Below, piece after piece: positions 9,181-18,414 of a DNA stretch of 64,000 bases; within the stretch, counting starts at the first letter, position 1; each line of letters starts with the position of its first letter. This DNA comes from Novosphingobium percolationis (GTDB taxonomy: Bacteria; Pseudomonadota; Alphaproteobacteria; Sphingomonadales; Sphingomonadaceae): positions 91,241 to 155,240 of the forward strand of contig NZ_JAILYM010000008.1 of the NCBI RefSeq assembly GCF_020179425.1. Direction: 5' to 3'. A program made the translations under genes and the position numbers. The notes beneath the pieces are model-generated. The model was not told the DNA's origin, ran no database searches, and saw only the letters and a program-made list of their open reading frames with translations.

Positions 9181-10011
9181 ATGATGACCCGCTGCCGCCC
9201 GCTGCTGGGTACGTTCGTCGAGATCACGACCCCGGAGGGGCACGTATCGGCGGTGGACGCGGCCTTTGCGGCCATCGCACATGTGCACGCGCGCATGTCG
9301 TTCCATCGGGACGACAGCGATCTGGCGCTGCTGCGGAAGGCCAGCGCGGGCGATGTGGTACGCCTCGATGCCGAGACGGTCCGGGTGCTGCGCCTCGCGC
9401 TGGACCTGCACGGACAAAGCGGTGGCCTGTTCGATGTGGCGGTGGCGGGCCCGGCGCTTGTCCGCAGCGGGTTCCTGCCGCGCTGCGACATCGCGCGACT
9501 TTCCGACTATCGCGGCACCAGCGCCGACCTTGCCATCCTTGATGACCAGCACGTGCGCGTGGAAAAGTGCGTACTGGTCGATCTGGGCGGCATCGCCAAG
9601 GGCCATGCCGTGGACCTTGCCGTGGATGTCCTGCAAGGCATGGGCGTGCCCGAAGGGCTGGTGAACGCAGGTGGCGATCTGCGCGCGTTTGGCGATCGGG
9701 ATTGGCCGGTGGCGCTGCGCGATGCTGACGATATTGCGCGCATTTCGGTGGCCGCGCGCCATTGCGCCATCGCCAGCTCGGCCAATCTCCTCAACCGCCG
9801 TCGCCATCGCGGGCAGCCGCAGTCGCCGCATATCGGCGTGCAGGGGCGTTCCGTGCTGTGCGACGAGCGTGTCACCGTGGTCGCGCCCCTGTGCGCCATC
9901 GCCGACGCCATGACCAAGGTCGCCATGGCCGATATGCCCCTCGCGCAGCGCCTTCTGACCACCTGCGGCGGCCATGTCCTGCAAACGCCACACCACGAAA
10001 GTCATACCTGA
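9181..10011 (+). CDS. apbE: FAD:protein FMN transferase ApbE
   Basis: Mg-dependent enzyme that uses FAD to attach FMN to Thr/Ser of target proteins in the periplasm. The 276-residue sequence shows the family features: MGT-like opening (RPLLGTFVEI), LVDLGGIAKGHAVD, and VNAGGDLRAFG, and a late segment with CAIADAMTKVAMA. It starts 15 bases after the FMN-binding protein and ends overlapping the next ATG, so it is embedded in the same operon as its likely substrate. No obvious signal peptide is seen from this start, which is unusual for a periplasmic ApbE; an upstream start does not fix this. Confidence 0.87.
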   Translation: MMTRCRPLLGTFVEITTPEGHVSAVDAAFAAIAHVHARMSFHRDDSDLALLRKASAGDVVRLDAETVRVLRLALDLHGQSGGLFDVAVAGPALVRSGFLPRCDIARLSDYRGTSADLAILDDQHVRVEKCVLVDLGGIAKGHAVDLAVDVLQGMGVPEGLVNAGGDLRAFGDRDWPVALRDADDIARISVAARHCAIASSANLLNRRRHRGQPQSPHIGVQGRSVLCDERVTVVAPLCAIADAMTKVAMADMPLAQRLLTTCGGHVLQTPHHESHT

Positions 10012-10460
10012 TGGTTCATCGTCGATCGGCCAAACTGGCGTCCTGGCAGATCTGGCTGCTCGCGCTCAGCGGCATGGGCCTCTGGCTGTCGGGCTGCGGG
10101 TGGCTGCTGCTGCACTATTATGGCCAGAAGCAGGGAGAGTTCGGGCCCGAGATGAACCCCGTCGAACCGTGGATGATGAAGGCGCACGGGCTGTTCCTCA
10201 TCCCGGCGCTGCTGGGCATCGGCGGGATGTTCATTGCTCACATTCCCAAGGGCTGGGCACACCGGCATCAGCGGATCGCCGGGGTCGCGCTGTGTGTTGT
10301 TCTCGCCGCGCTGATCGCGAGCGGGTACATGCTGTACTACGTCGGCGACGAAGACTTGCGGGCCTGGACCAGCCTTGCGCACTGGACGATCGGCCTCGGC
10401 CTGCCGGTGGTCTTCCTTTGGCATTACCTCAACGGCCTCCGCGCGCGTCGCCGGATCTGA
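10011..10460 (+). CDS. Small four-helix membrane protein, DUF4405-like, possible cytochrome b
   Basis: A 149-residue integral membrane protein with four hydrophobic helices (about 13-35, 56-76, 88-108, 118-138). Several histidines lie in or beside helices: LLLHYYG in the first, KAHGLFL in the second, LAHWTIG and FLWHYLNG in the fourth. This pattern fits a b-heme quinol-oxidising protein such as DUF4405/PepSY-associated families. Its ATG overlaps the apbE stop (TGATG). Together with the flavinylated exported protein it would make a membrane-to-periplasm electron path; this role is inferred. Confidence 0.65.
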   Translation: MVHRRSAKLASWQIWLLALSGMGLWLSGCGWLLLHYYGQKQGEFGPEMNPVEPWMMKAHGLFLIPALLGIGGMFIAHIPKGWAHRHQRIAGVALCVVLAALIASGYMLYYVGDEDLRAWTSLAHWTIGLGLPVVFLWHYLNGLRARRRI

Positions 10461-10551
10461 CGAAGAGTTTTAGTCGTCGACCAATCACCCTCAGGGTGCA
10501 GCAGTCACTTTGCCCTTGGCAGCGACGTCGAAACCGGCGATTCTAGATGTC

Positions 10552-11463
10552 ATGCAATCCGGTCGCAACCATCTTCCCGAAGGCAAGCGGCGCGAACTCG
10601 CGCACGTGGTCGATACCGTACGCGCCGGCTTTGCCGCAGCGATCGCGCATAGGACGCAGCCGCGCTATCGGATGGGCAAGCTGCTCAAGATCGTTCTGTT
10701 TGGGTCCTATGCTCGCGGAGACTGGGTGGAAGATCCGGTGGGGCGCTACTTTTCCGATTATGACCTGCTTGTGGTCGTGAACCATGACGATCTCACCGAC
10801 ATTGCCGAGTTCTGGGAAGCCACCGAGAACCGGCTGCTGGCCGACCTGTCTGCTGGCACGGTCCTGCGCACGCCGGTCAGCCTCATTTACCACAGCCTCG
10901 ATGACGTAAATGAGAAGCTCCGGCTTGGCCGGTACTTTTTCATGGACATCCTCAAGGATGGCATTGTCCTGTTCGAGGAACCGGGTTTCTCCTTTGCAGA
11001 GCCGCTCCCGCTGTCGCGCGAGCAGGCGCTGCGGGAGACGCAGGACTACTTTGATGACTGGTTCAAGAGCGCTACGAACTTCGAGACTTTAGCGAAAAGC
11101 GCGCAAACAAACGGCATGCCCAAGGAGGCGGCGTTCCTCTTTCACCAAGCGGTCGAGCGGTTCTACCACTGTCTCTTCCTCGTTCGCACGCTCTGGTCAC
11201 CCAAATCTCACAATCTCAACCGCCTCAGGGATATGGCCGAGGAACTTGAGCCAACATTGAAGGATGTCTGGCCGCGAACAGGGCGCTTCGAGAAGCGATG
11301 CTATGCCCTGCTGCGCGATGCCTATGTGAAGGCAAGGTATGCGCCATCGTACCGCATTACGGCGGACGAACTCGCTTGGATCGCCGGGAGGGTGCAGGTG
11401 CTTCAGGCACTGGTGGAGAGCGCCTGCGAGGCACGCATCGAGGATCTTGTCAGAGCAGCCTGA
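10552..11463 (+). CDS. Fused nucleotidyltransferase-HEPN protein (MNT-HEPN type)
   Basis: A single 303-residue chain joins an N-terminal minimal nucleotidyltransferase domain (VLFGSYARGDW around 49-57; DYD metal ligands at 69-71) to a C-terminal HEPN domain (FLFHQAVERFYHCLF, then SHNLNRL and ARYAPSYRIT). In two-gene MNT/HEPN toxin-antitoxin pairs the MNT protein AMPylates and silences the HEPN RNase; here both domains are in one protein. The start is uncertain: I use ATG at 10552, with an alternative TTG at 10510. It is the first gene of the mobile region and lies upstream of ssb. A conserved RX4-6H RNase motif is not clearly present, so it may not be a toxin. Confidence 0.75.
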   Translation: MQSGRNHLPEGKRRELAHVVDTVRAGFAAAIAHRTQPRYRMGKLLKIVLFGSYARGDWVEDPVGRYFSDYDLLVVVNHDDLTDIAEFWEATENRLLADLSAGTVLRTPVSLIYHSLDDVNEKLRLGRYFFMDILKDGIVLFEEPGFSFAEPLPLSREQALRETQDYFDDWFKSATNFETLAKSAQTNGMPKEAAFLFHQAVERFYHCLFLVRTLWSPKSHNLNRLRDMAEELEPTLKDVWPRTGRFEKRCYALLRDAYVKARYAPSYRITADELAWIAGRVQVLQALVESACEARIEDLVRAA

Positions 11464-11751
11464 CGTGACGTCCGGTTCTTCACGGCGGCCGGTTGCGACC
11501 GCTTGCCCGTGTCCAAAGAACATCCCCTTCCGAGACTGAAACACGCCCCTGTCCGAAGCCGGAGAGGACACGCAACCCGCGCCGATGCGTACCGTGTTGC
11601 CGCGCCTTGCGCGGCTGCCCGCACCACTCCTTCCGGCGGGGTTTCCCTGCGCTGCGCTCCGGTGCGGTCCCCTCCGCCCCCGGACCTTTCGGGGCTCAGT
11701 CGAAGGGATGGTCCCTTGGACACTCAGCAGAGCAACGACAAGGAAATCCCT

Positions 11752-12165
11752 ATGAAGAACACCGTCATCCTCGCAGGCTTCGTCGGCAGCAATCCGGAAG
11801 TCCGCACCACCCAGAATGGGGCTTCGATCACCAGCCTCTCCATCGCCACCACTCGCAGCTTCAAGGATGTCGAAGGTCATCGCCAGACCGAGACCGAATG
11901 GCATCGGATCACCTGCTTCAACGGCGTCGGCAAGTCAGTGGCAGAGCACGTTACCAAGGGCGCCCTGGTCATGGTCACGGGCCGCATCCACTACACCCGC
12001 TGGACAGACAAGAACGGACAGTTCCGCTACGGCTGCGAGATCATCGCCGAGCAGGTCGACTTCCTCGCCAAGGCGAAGGAGAAAGCAGCAGGCGATGCCG
12101 AACTCCCGCTGGAGGAAACCGCGGAACCGGCTCCTGCCAGGTCCACCCGGCGGCGCTCGAAGTAG
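11752..12165 (+). CDS. ssb: Single-stranded DNA-binding protein
   Basis: A 137-residue SSB: an N-terminal OB fold (about 1-110, MKNTVILAGFVGSNPEVRTT, then WHRITCFNGVGKSVAEHV) and a short basic/acidic tail ending RSTRRRSK. It lacks the acidic DDDIPF tail of chromosomal SSBs, which is common in plasmid-borne copies. AAGGAAA precedes the ATG. Upstream open frame to 11503 is low-complexity and not part of the protein. Its position before transfer genes suggests service in plasmid replication or conjugation; a terminator follows it. Confidence 0.88.
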   Translation: MKNTVILAGFVGSNPEVRTTQNGASITSLSIATTRSFKDVEGHRQTETEWHRITCFNGVGKSVAEHVTKGALVMVTGRIHYTRWTDKNGQFRYGCEIIAEQVDFLAKAKEKAAGDAELPLEETAEPAPARSTRRRSK

Positions 12166-12197
12166 CGCCGCTTCGATCACCATACCGATCCCAAACC

Positions 12198-12231
12198 GGC
12201 CCCGGCGGACCCATCCGCAGGGGCCTTTTTT
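12198..12231 (+). terminator. Rho-independent terminator after ssb
   Basis: GGCCCC-GGCGGA, short CCCA loop, then TCCGC-A-GGGGCC, directly followed by six T residues (12226-12231). It begins 33 bases after the ssb stop codon and should end ssb transcription before the transfer genes. Confidence 0.85.
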
Positions 12232-12729
12232 CTGTCTAGTTTCCCCCCCTCCAGATCGCGTTGAAGCGACGTTGGCAGCGCCTTTTGAAGACGCTGACTC
12301 TCTTGGTAATTTGCCCCCTCGAGATGGCTATTTGGTAGCCAGGACGGAACAAAGCCGGAAAATCTGCTTCCGGCCTACTCGCCTTTCAACGCCCTCCGGG
12401 CTATAGGTGCTGCCGGAAAGCCCCGGTTTTCTGGCATTTCCGTCAAGAATCGCAACCCCCGTGCACAGGCCCTCTGAAGCTGTTTTGGAAGGCACACCGT
12501 ACACGGCGGGGCCGTCGTCAAAGAACGGCAGAAATCCGCCATTTTGCCGCCCTTTGCCTTTGCTGCAGCCCGCTGCAGTTCACCGGCTTCTCTCGCAAGG
12601 TGCTGAATTTACGCCATTTCCGGCTGCTGTCGGCTGCAGCCCGATTTCGGTTCGACAGCATCTCGGCAGCGGCGTAGGATCGGCGCTGCGATTACCGAAA
12701 CCACGTTCCCTCAAGGCAAGGGAACGCTG
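12232..12729 (+). other. Non-coding region upstream of transfer genes; candidate oriT/promoter region
   Basis: About 500 bases between the ssb terminator and the transfer operon, with no convincing gene. It holds an inverted repeat GCCGGAA-N7-TTCCGGC (12354-12374), an 11-base direct repeat GCTGCAGCCCG (12562-12572 and 12633-12643), a third CTGCAG at 12573-12578, and an imperfect palindrome around CGGCAGAAATCCGCC near 12530. Such repeats upstream of a ribbon-helix-helix gene and MobF relaxase genes could mark oriT or the autoregulated transfer promoter. No nick site can be assigned from sequence alone. Confidence 0.4.
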
Positions 12730-13020
12730 GTGAAGACCTTCAGGGATGTGGGCGTCTCGCTCGCGCAGGACCAGTTCGCACGGATCGACGCGCTGGCTTC
12801 AGGCCTTGGCATGTCGCGCTCGGCCATCATCCGCCAGCTGATCGATGTGGGGCTCCCGTTCGTCGAGGCCGGGCACGGCGTCAACGTCACGCGCCTCATC
12901 GCAATCATTGAAAGTACGCAGGCCGCGACCGACCGGTTGCTCACCCTGGCCGACCCCGAATTCGCCGAGCGGCTGCCCGCGCTCACTATCGAGCGGCTCA
13001 AGGCCTACCACGATGCGTGA
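12730..13020 (+). CDS. Ribbon-helix-helix protein, putative relaxosome accessory/transfer regulator
   Basis: A 96-residue protein from a GTG start with AAGGGAA upstream. The N-terminal half has a CopG/MetJ-like ribbon-helix-helix layout: a beta strand (VGVSLAQDQFARID) then two helices with GLGMSRSAIIRQLIDVG. Small RHH proteins of this kind, encoded just before coupling protein and relaxase, bind oriT and regulate the transfer operon (TraD/TrwA-like role). It overlaps the coupling-protein gene by eight bases (ATGCGTGA), a sign of translational coupling. Confidence 0.75.
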   Translation: MKTFRDVGVSLAQDQFARIDALASGLGMSRSAIIRQLIDVGLPFVEAGHGVNVTRLIAIIESTQAATDRLLTLADPEFAERLPALTIERLKAYHDA

Positions 13021-15400
13021 GCGCGGCATCCGCTTCGATGGCCGCCCTGCCACGGTCCAGCACCACTCGGCGCGGGGGCGGGTGATCCGCAACGCCGGCC
13101 ACTTCACGCGCGGCTCGCAGCTGCTGACGCACGAAGTGCTGATGACCTGGCAGGGGGTGAAGCTGCCGCTGGTGATCGGCTTCTTCGCCTTCACGATCCT
13201 CGCCTCGCTGATCCTGACCTTCCACATGGAGGACCACGAGATCCAGCTCGTGCTGATGAAGCTCTATGCGCTCGCCTGGGACATGGTCGATTTTGACCCC
13301 ACCCACGTGATCAATCTGACTCTGCCCTCGGACCACGTCATTCGGGTGCCGATGGGGGCAGTCCCCTACAACAGTGCGGTCCGCATCGCCTGGGCCAAGG
13401 CCATGCACTGTGCGTTCGCCGCCGCGATCGGCGCGGCGTTCCTCACGATCCCGCTCTCGATCTGGTTCGTCGATGTGTCGCGTCGGCGCGGGATCGAGAT
13501 CCTCAAAGAACGCCACGAGCGCGGCGCTATGCTGGTCGAGCGGTCCGTCCTCCTGCGCGAAATCGCCGCGCACAACCATGCCGAGCTGGCGCGCGAGCTT
13601 GCCCGGATCGATCCACGCCTTGATGCCGCACGGGTTGCGACGACCTCGCCAGCGCGGCGGCTCGCCATGGGTGTGCCCGCACCCTACGACATGGCCGGTG
13701 TTCCATTCCCCTGGCGGCTCGAGCAGAGCCACGCGATGTTGATCGGCACGACCGGTGCGGGCAAGACGACGCAGTTGCGCTCGATCGTCGCGCAGGCGCG
13801 CGAGCGGGGGCACCGCTGTGTGATTTTCGATCTGACCGGCGCTTTCGTCGAGAGCTTCTACGATCCTTCGCGCGACCACATCCTCAATCCGATGGACGAG
13901 CGTTGCCCGCCCTGGACGATCTTCAACGACTGCGCGAACTATGCCGACTTCACTGCCGCTGCCGCCGCGCTCATCCCGAGCGATGGCGGCAATGCCGAAC
14001 CCTTCTGGGCGATGGCCGCGCGCACCCTGTTCGTCGAGATGTGCGTGAAGCTCGCAGAAGCCGGCCTCACCTCCAACGGCGCCATCGCCCATCACCTGAT
14101 GCACGCCGATCTGTCCGCCGTGCACCGGATGCTCGAGAATACCATCGCCGATCCCCTGACCGCCACCCAAGCCGCGCGCATGGCGGAATCGATCCGGGCG
14201 GTGTTCAACACAAATGCACAGGTCATCCGCTTCCTGCCCGATCCGGTCGAAGGCGGGTTGGCGCCGTTCTCGATCAACGCGTGGATGCGCGCGGAAGCGC
14301 GCGATGGCGGGATCCTCTTCATCACCTCGACCCATACCGACCTCACACTCAATCGCGCGCTGCTGACGCTGTGGATGGACATGGCGGTCAACGCGCTGAT
14401 GCGGCTCGAGCGCACCCGCGACTTGCGCACCTGGTTCCTGTTCGACGAGGTCCATGCGCTCCACCGCCTGCCCGCAATCGAGCATGGCCTACAGACCGCG
14501 CGCGCCTTTGGCGGTGCGTTTGTGTTGGGCATGCACAGTTTCGACAAGCTTGCAGAAACCTACGGCGAGCAGGGCGCCATCAACCTCGCCGCATTGGCGC
14601 GGACCAAACTGATCCTCTCGACCGCCGACATGGAAACCGCGCGGGTATGCGCCGAGTTCATCGGCAACCGCGAAGTCCGCGAGATGGATGAGGCCTATTC
14701 CTACGGCTACAACAACACCCGCGATGCCTCGACCCTGACGCCGCGTACCGAGGTCAAGCCGCTCGTCATTCCCGACGACATCATGAATCTCCCTGCGCTC
14801 TACGGTTTCCTCAAGTTTCCCGACGGGTTCCCGGCCACGCGCATCCGCCTTGCCTGGCGCGACTATCCGGCCGTGGCCGAGCCCTGGCGACGACGCGCCA
14901 GCCTGAGGCCCGCGCCTTTTGTGCCGCCGGGCGGCAGCGCCGCGCCTGCGGAAGGGGAGGGCGGCGTCGAACCCGTGCCTGCGCGGACTGGAGCGGAGTT
15001 GCGTGCAGTGGCGGGGCAGATCGTGCCCGAGGAACGCGCCCGTCTGACCGATGACCTGTTCACCGCGGCCGACCGGCGCGAGGTGACCGCGGGCGAGCGC
15101 GAAACCGATACGCGCGCTGCCGGCGAACCGGATAACCCAAGCCAGCCAGAAGCGGGCCTCGCCGGACTCATCGGCAACATGCGTTCGCAAAGCACGGGGG
15201 AGCCGCGCCTTGCCGACAGCGCGCGCGATGCCGCGATCGGCAGGCGAGCCGGGATCGCAGCGTCCCGCAAGGTGCCCGAGCAGCTCGCGGCGCGCGAGGA
15301 ACAGCTGGGTTTCGACTACACCGACCGCCACGCGCGGCGGGGGCACGACGCGTCCGAGGTGGGCCTCGGCAGCGACGACGGTCCGGGCATCGGGGACTGA
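13013..15400 (+). CDS. traD: Type IV conjugative coupling protein (TraD/TrwB-like ATPase)
   Basis: A 795-residue hexameric ATPase that links the relaxosome to the type IV secretion channel. Two membrane helices lie near 52-72 (LPLVIGFFAFTILASLIL) and 126-146; the cytoplasmic part has Walker A GTTGAGKTT at 245-253 and Walker B FLFDEVH around 475-481, followed by a conserved GMHS segment. The C-terminal about 180 residues are Pro/Ala/Glu-rich and low complexity, as in other TraD proteins. ATG at 13013 overlaps the RHH gene; the relaxase gene begins four bases after its stop. No VirB-type secretion genes occur in the window apart from a transglycosylase. Confidence 0.88.
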   Translation: MRERGIRFDGRPATVQHHSARGRVIRNAGHFTRGSQLLTHEVLMTWQGVKLPLVIGFFAFTILASLILTFHMEDHEIQLVLMKLYALAWDMVDFDPTHVINLTLPSDHVIRVPMGAVPYNSAVRIAWAKAMHCAFAAAIGAAFLTIPLSIWFVDVSRRRGIEILKERHERGAMLVERSVLLREIAAHNHAELARELARIDPRLDAARVATTSPARRLAMGVPAPYDMAGVPFPWRLEQSHAMLIGTTGAGKTTQLRSIVAQARERGHRCVIFDLTGAFVESFYDPSRDHILNPMDERCPPWTIFNDCANYADFTAAAAALIPSDGGNAEPFWAMAARTLFVEMCVKLAEAGLTSNGAIAHHLMHADLSAVHRMLENTIADPLTATQAARMAESIRAVFNTNAQVIRFLPDPVEGGLAPFSINAWMRAEARDGGILFITSTHTDLTLNRALLTLWMDMAVNALMRLERTRDLRTWFLFDEVHALHRLPAIEHGLQTARAFGGAFVLGMHSFDKLAETYGEQGAINLAALARTKLILSTADMETARVCAEFIGNREVREMDEAYSYGYNNTRDASTLTPRTEVKPLVIPDDIMNLPALYGFLKFPDGFPATRIRLAWRDYPAVAEPWRRRASLRPAPFVPPGGSAAPAEGEGGVEPVPARTGAELRAVAGQIVPEERARLTDDLFTAADRREVTAGERETDTRAAGEPDNPSQPEAGLAGLIGNMRSQSTGEPRLADSARDAAIGRRAGIAASRKVPEQLAAREEQLGFDYTDRHARRGHDASEVGLGSDDGPGIGD

Positions 15401-15404
15401 CGCG

Positions 15405-18383
15405 ATGTTGTCGGTGGCTCCGGTGCGATCGGCGGGCGGGGCGGCGAGTTATTTCGCGAAGGACGATTACTACACCGGCGAACACGCTTCGGAGATGAGC
15501 GAATGGGGCGGGGAGGGGGCTGCCGCGCTGGGCCTTGACGGCGAGGTCGGCAAGGCCACCTTCGAGACCCTGCTCAACGGCGCACTCCCCGATGGCGCCG
15601 TGGTCAATGCGCACGAGCATCGCCGGGCCGGCATCGACCTGACCTTCTCGATGCCCAAGTCAGCAAGCGTGCTGGCTTACGTCGCGGGCGACGAACGTCT
15701 GCTCGCCGCCCATCGCCTCGCGGTGCGTCAGACCATGGCCTGGGCGGAAAAGAAGTTCGCCGAAGCGCGCAGCTACGATCGCAATCGCAGTGGCGAGGCC
15801 GTGCGCACGGGCAACCTCGTCTATGCCATGTTCCAGCACGACACGAGCCGCAAGCTCGATCCCCAGGCGCACATCCACGTGGTCATCGCCGCGATCACGC
15901 GCACTGCGGCCGGGCAATGGCGCGCGCTATGGAATGGCGAGCTATGGAAGAACAGCGCTGCGATCGGCAGCGCCTATCACGCGGCGCTGCGCACCGAGAT
16001 CGAGAAGCTCGGTTACGAGACGCGCATTACCGGCAAGCACGGCCAGTTCGAAATCGAGGGCGTGCCCAAGGCCGTGATCGATGCTTTCAGCCAGCGCCGA
16101 CAGGACATTCTCGCCAAGGCGGCCGAACTCGGGCGCGGCGCAGACGAAACCCGTATCCTTCGCGAAATCACCCGGCGCACGCGCGACGACAAGATCAACC
16201 TTGAAGACCGCGAGGCACTGCGGGGCCTGTGGCGCGATCGCGCGGCAGAGCTGGGGTTCGTCGGTACCTCGCTTGTGGCGGCGGCGCGCGAGCGCTCCGC
16301 TGCCAAGCCGGGCAGGGAAGGGCTGATCGGCACCCTGCGGCAGGCGGGCGACATCCTGCGATCCGTGCGCGATGCGGTCGGCACATACCTGCTGCCCGAC
16401 GATCCGCTGGCCACCAACGGTCTTGCCCGCCTCAAGCTGTCGCCGCAGGCTTTTCGCAGCGAACTCGCCGTGGCTTCGGCATTGCGGATCATGGGCCAGC
16501 GCGAGGCGGCCTTTGCCATTGGCGAGCTTGCCAGCACGTCGCTCAACCTCGGAATCAAGGGGGTGACCATCGAGCGGGTCGAAGCGCGGATCGGTCAGCT
16601 TCTGGGCAGCGGCGCCCTCATCCCGGGTGTTTCCGATCGCGCAGATGGCGCGGTGACGCATGTGACCACGCCCGCTCATCTTGCCGCCGAGCGCAAGCTC
16701 CTCGACGGCATCGATGCCGGGCGGGGGCAGGGCGCTGTCGTTGTCTCGGCCGATCGGGCTGTCGAACGTCTCCAGCATGTCGCAGGCGACCATCCATTGA
16801 GTGCCGAGCAACTGGCTGCCGGCGTTCTTGCCTTGTCCAGCTCGGACCGGTTCGTGGTGATCCAGGGCGTTGCCGGTGCCGGCAAGACCACGCTGATCCG
16901 CAGCATCGCGGCGGTGGCGGGGGAGCATGGGCGCAGCGTGCTTGGTCTCGCCATGGCCAACAAGATGGTCGACATGTTGCGCGAGGAGGGGGGAATTGCC
17001 GCCGAGACCGTCGCGGCGTTTGTCCATGCGCATCGCTCTGCGACCGGGCAGGGCGCCGGGTCAGGGCTCGAGGCATCGCGCGACGCCCTGTCCGGCAAGA
17101 TCCTCGTACTCGATGAGGCCTCGCTCGTTTCGACCGAGGCCATGAACGACCTTGTCCTCGTCGCCAATCGGATGGGTGTTGAGCGCATGGTGATGATCGG
17201 GGATCGCAAGCAGTTGCAGCCGATCGATGCCGGCAAGGCTTTCAGTCTTGTCCAATCGCACGGCCCCGCCATCGCACACCTCGAGGAAAGCCTGCGTCAG
17301 CGCACCGATGCGATGAAAGCTGTTGCGGGTCTTGCGCGGGCAGGGGCGTTTCGGGAGGCGTTCGAGGTGTTGGGCGACTGCGTGACCAGTGCCGGTGTCG
17401 AATATCGGGCGGTAGCGGCACAACGCTGGTTGGCGCTGTCGCCGGAAGATCGGGAGCGCACCGCGCTCTATGCGTCGGGCCGGGAAACCCGGTCCGAACT
17501 CAATGCGCTGGTGCAGGCCGGCTTACGCGCCGAGGGCGTTCTCGCCGGGGAAGGGTTGGAGCTGACCACGCTCCAGAAGGTCAATGTGACCCACGAGGAA
17601 CTGCGCATGGCGCAAACCTACCGCAAGGGGCAGGTCGTTGAGGTATTTCGCAGAGATCGCCCGGCAGGGCTCGAAGCGGGCCGGTACGAGGTGCACTCGG
17701 CCAACGCCAAGGGCATGGTGACTTTGCGGGACGGGGCAGGGGGGCGTGTCCGTTTTTCGCCGGGCGAAATCGAGGCCGGTGACCACCGCGATGCCTTGGC
17801 GCTCTATGAGACCGAGAAAGTGCGGATCCATGAAGGTGACCGGATCCGTTGGAGTGCCAACGACAAGGATCGGGCGCTGTTCAATTCGGCTCAGGCGCGT
17901 GTGCTGGGCATTGATGCCGAGGGCGTGCGCATCGAGAACGCGCGCGGAGAAAGCTTTACGTTGCGTCGTGACGATCCGATGCTCGAACGGCTTGGTTTGG
18001 CTTATGCCATCAACATGCACCAGGCGCAGGGCATGACCTCGGACAAGGGCATCGGGGTCACGCATTCATCCGAACGCATGCTGTCGAACCAGCGTCTGAC
18101 CTATGTCATGGCAACGCGCGTGCGCGACAATCTTGAGATCGTGACGAACGACAGGGATGCATTGCTCAGGACCATCGAAGGCAATCGGGGTGACAAGGCC
18201 AGCGCGCTGGAAGCGGTGGGGGAGAAAGTTGTCGATCCGCCTCCGACCACTGTCCGATCAGCTGCCCGCTTTTCGTCCGCGACATCAGCCGGTCTCGATC
18301 CTGCTTCCTTGCGCGCAGAGCCCGAGAAGCACCGGGGAATGCAGGCGCGGGTGCCTGAAAAGCGGTTGGATTTGGGGCTCTAG
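15405..18383 (+). CDS. MobF-family relaxase-helicase (TrwC/TraI/TraA type)
   Basis: A 992-residue protein that nicks oriT and unwinds the transferred strand. N-terminal relaxase: conserved tyrosines at 16, 22 and 23 (SYFAKDDYYTGE), FSMPKSAS at 81-88, and the metal-binding triad H145, H156, H158 (FQHDTSRKLDPQAHIHVV). C-terminal SF1 helicase: Walker A GVAGAGKTT at 489-497, LVLDEASLVS, then IGDRKQLQPID and the late motif INMHQAQGMT. It lacks the usual very long C-terminus of F TraI but matches TrwC length. It closes the transfer operon. A fragment of a second, different relaxase of this family survives at 25890-26245. Confidence 0.92.
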   Translation: MLSVAPVRSAGGAASYFAKDDYYTGEHASEMSEWGGEGAAALGLDGEVGKATFETLLNGALPDGAVVNAHEHRRAGIDLTFSMPKSASVLAYVAGDERLLAAHRLAVRQTMAWAEKKFAEARSYDRNRSGEAVRTGNLVYAMFQHDTSRKLDPQAHIHVVIAAITRTAAGQWRALWNGELWKNSAAIGSAYHAALRTEIEKLGYETRITGKHGQFEIEGVPKAVIDAFSQRRQDILAKAAELGRGADETRILREITRRTRDDKINLEDREALRGLWRDRAAELGFVGTSLVAAARERSAAKPGREGLIGTLRQAGDILRSVRDAVGTYLLPDDPLATNGLARLKLSPQAFRSELAVASALRIMGQREAAFAIGELASTSLNLGIKGVTIERVEARIGQLLGSGALIPGVSDRADGAVTHVTTPAHLAAERKLLDGIDAGRGQGAVVVSADRAVERLQHVAGDHPLSAEQLAAGVLALSSSDRFVVIQGVAGAGKTTLIRSIAAVAGEHGRSVLGLAMANKMVDMLREEGGIAAETVAAFVHAHRSATGQGAGSGLEASRDALSGKILVLDEASLVSTEAMNDLVLVANRMGVERMVMIGDRKQLQPIDAGKAFSLVQSHGPAIAHLEESLRQRTDAMKAVAGLARAGAFREAFEVLGDCVTSAGVEYRAVAAQRWLALSPEDRERTALYASGRETRSELNALVQAGLRAEGVLAGEGLELTTLQKVNVTHEELRMAQTYRKGQVVEVFRRDRPAGLEAGRYEVHSANAKGMVTLRDGAGGRVRFSPGEIEAGDHRDALALYETEKVRIHEGDRIRWSANDKDRALFNSAQARVLGIDAEGVRIENARGESFTLRRDDPMLERLGLAYAINMHQAQGMTSDKGIGVTHSSERMLSNQRLTYVMATRVRDNLEIVTNDRDALLRTIEGNRGDKASALEAVGEKVVDPPPTTVRSAARFSSATSAGLDPASLRAEPEKHRGMQARVPEKRLDLGL

Positions 18384-18414
18384 GGAACGCTGGTTTGCCA
18401 AGTCAAAAAATGGC

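Noticed and set aside
11464..11751. Open frame upstream of ssb in the same frame
   Set aside because: It is Arg/Pro-rich, not conserved in SSB, and the ATG at 11752 has its own ribosome site and the normal SSB N-terminus.
12998..14485. A 495-codon minus-strand frame across the coupling-protein gene
   Set aside because: Antisense to a well-supported TraD-like ATPase gene.
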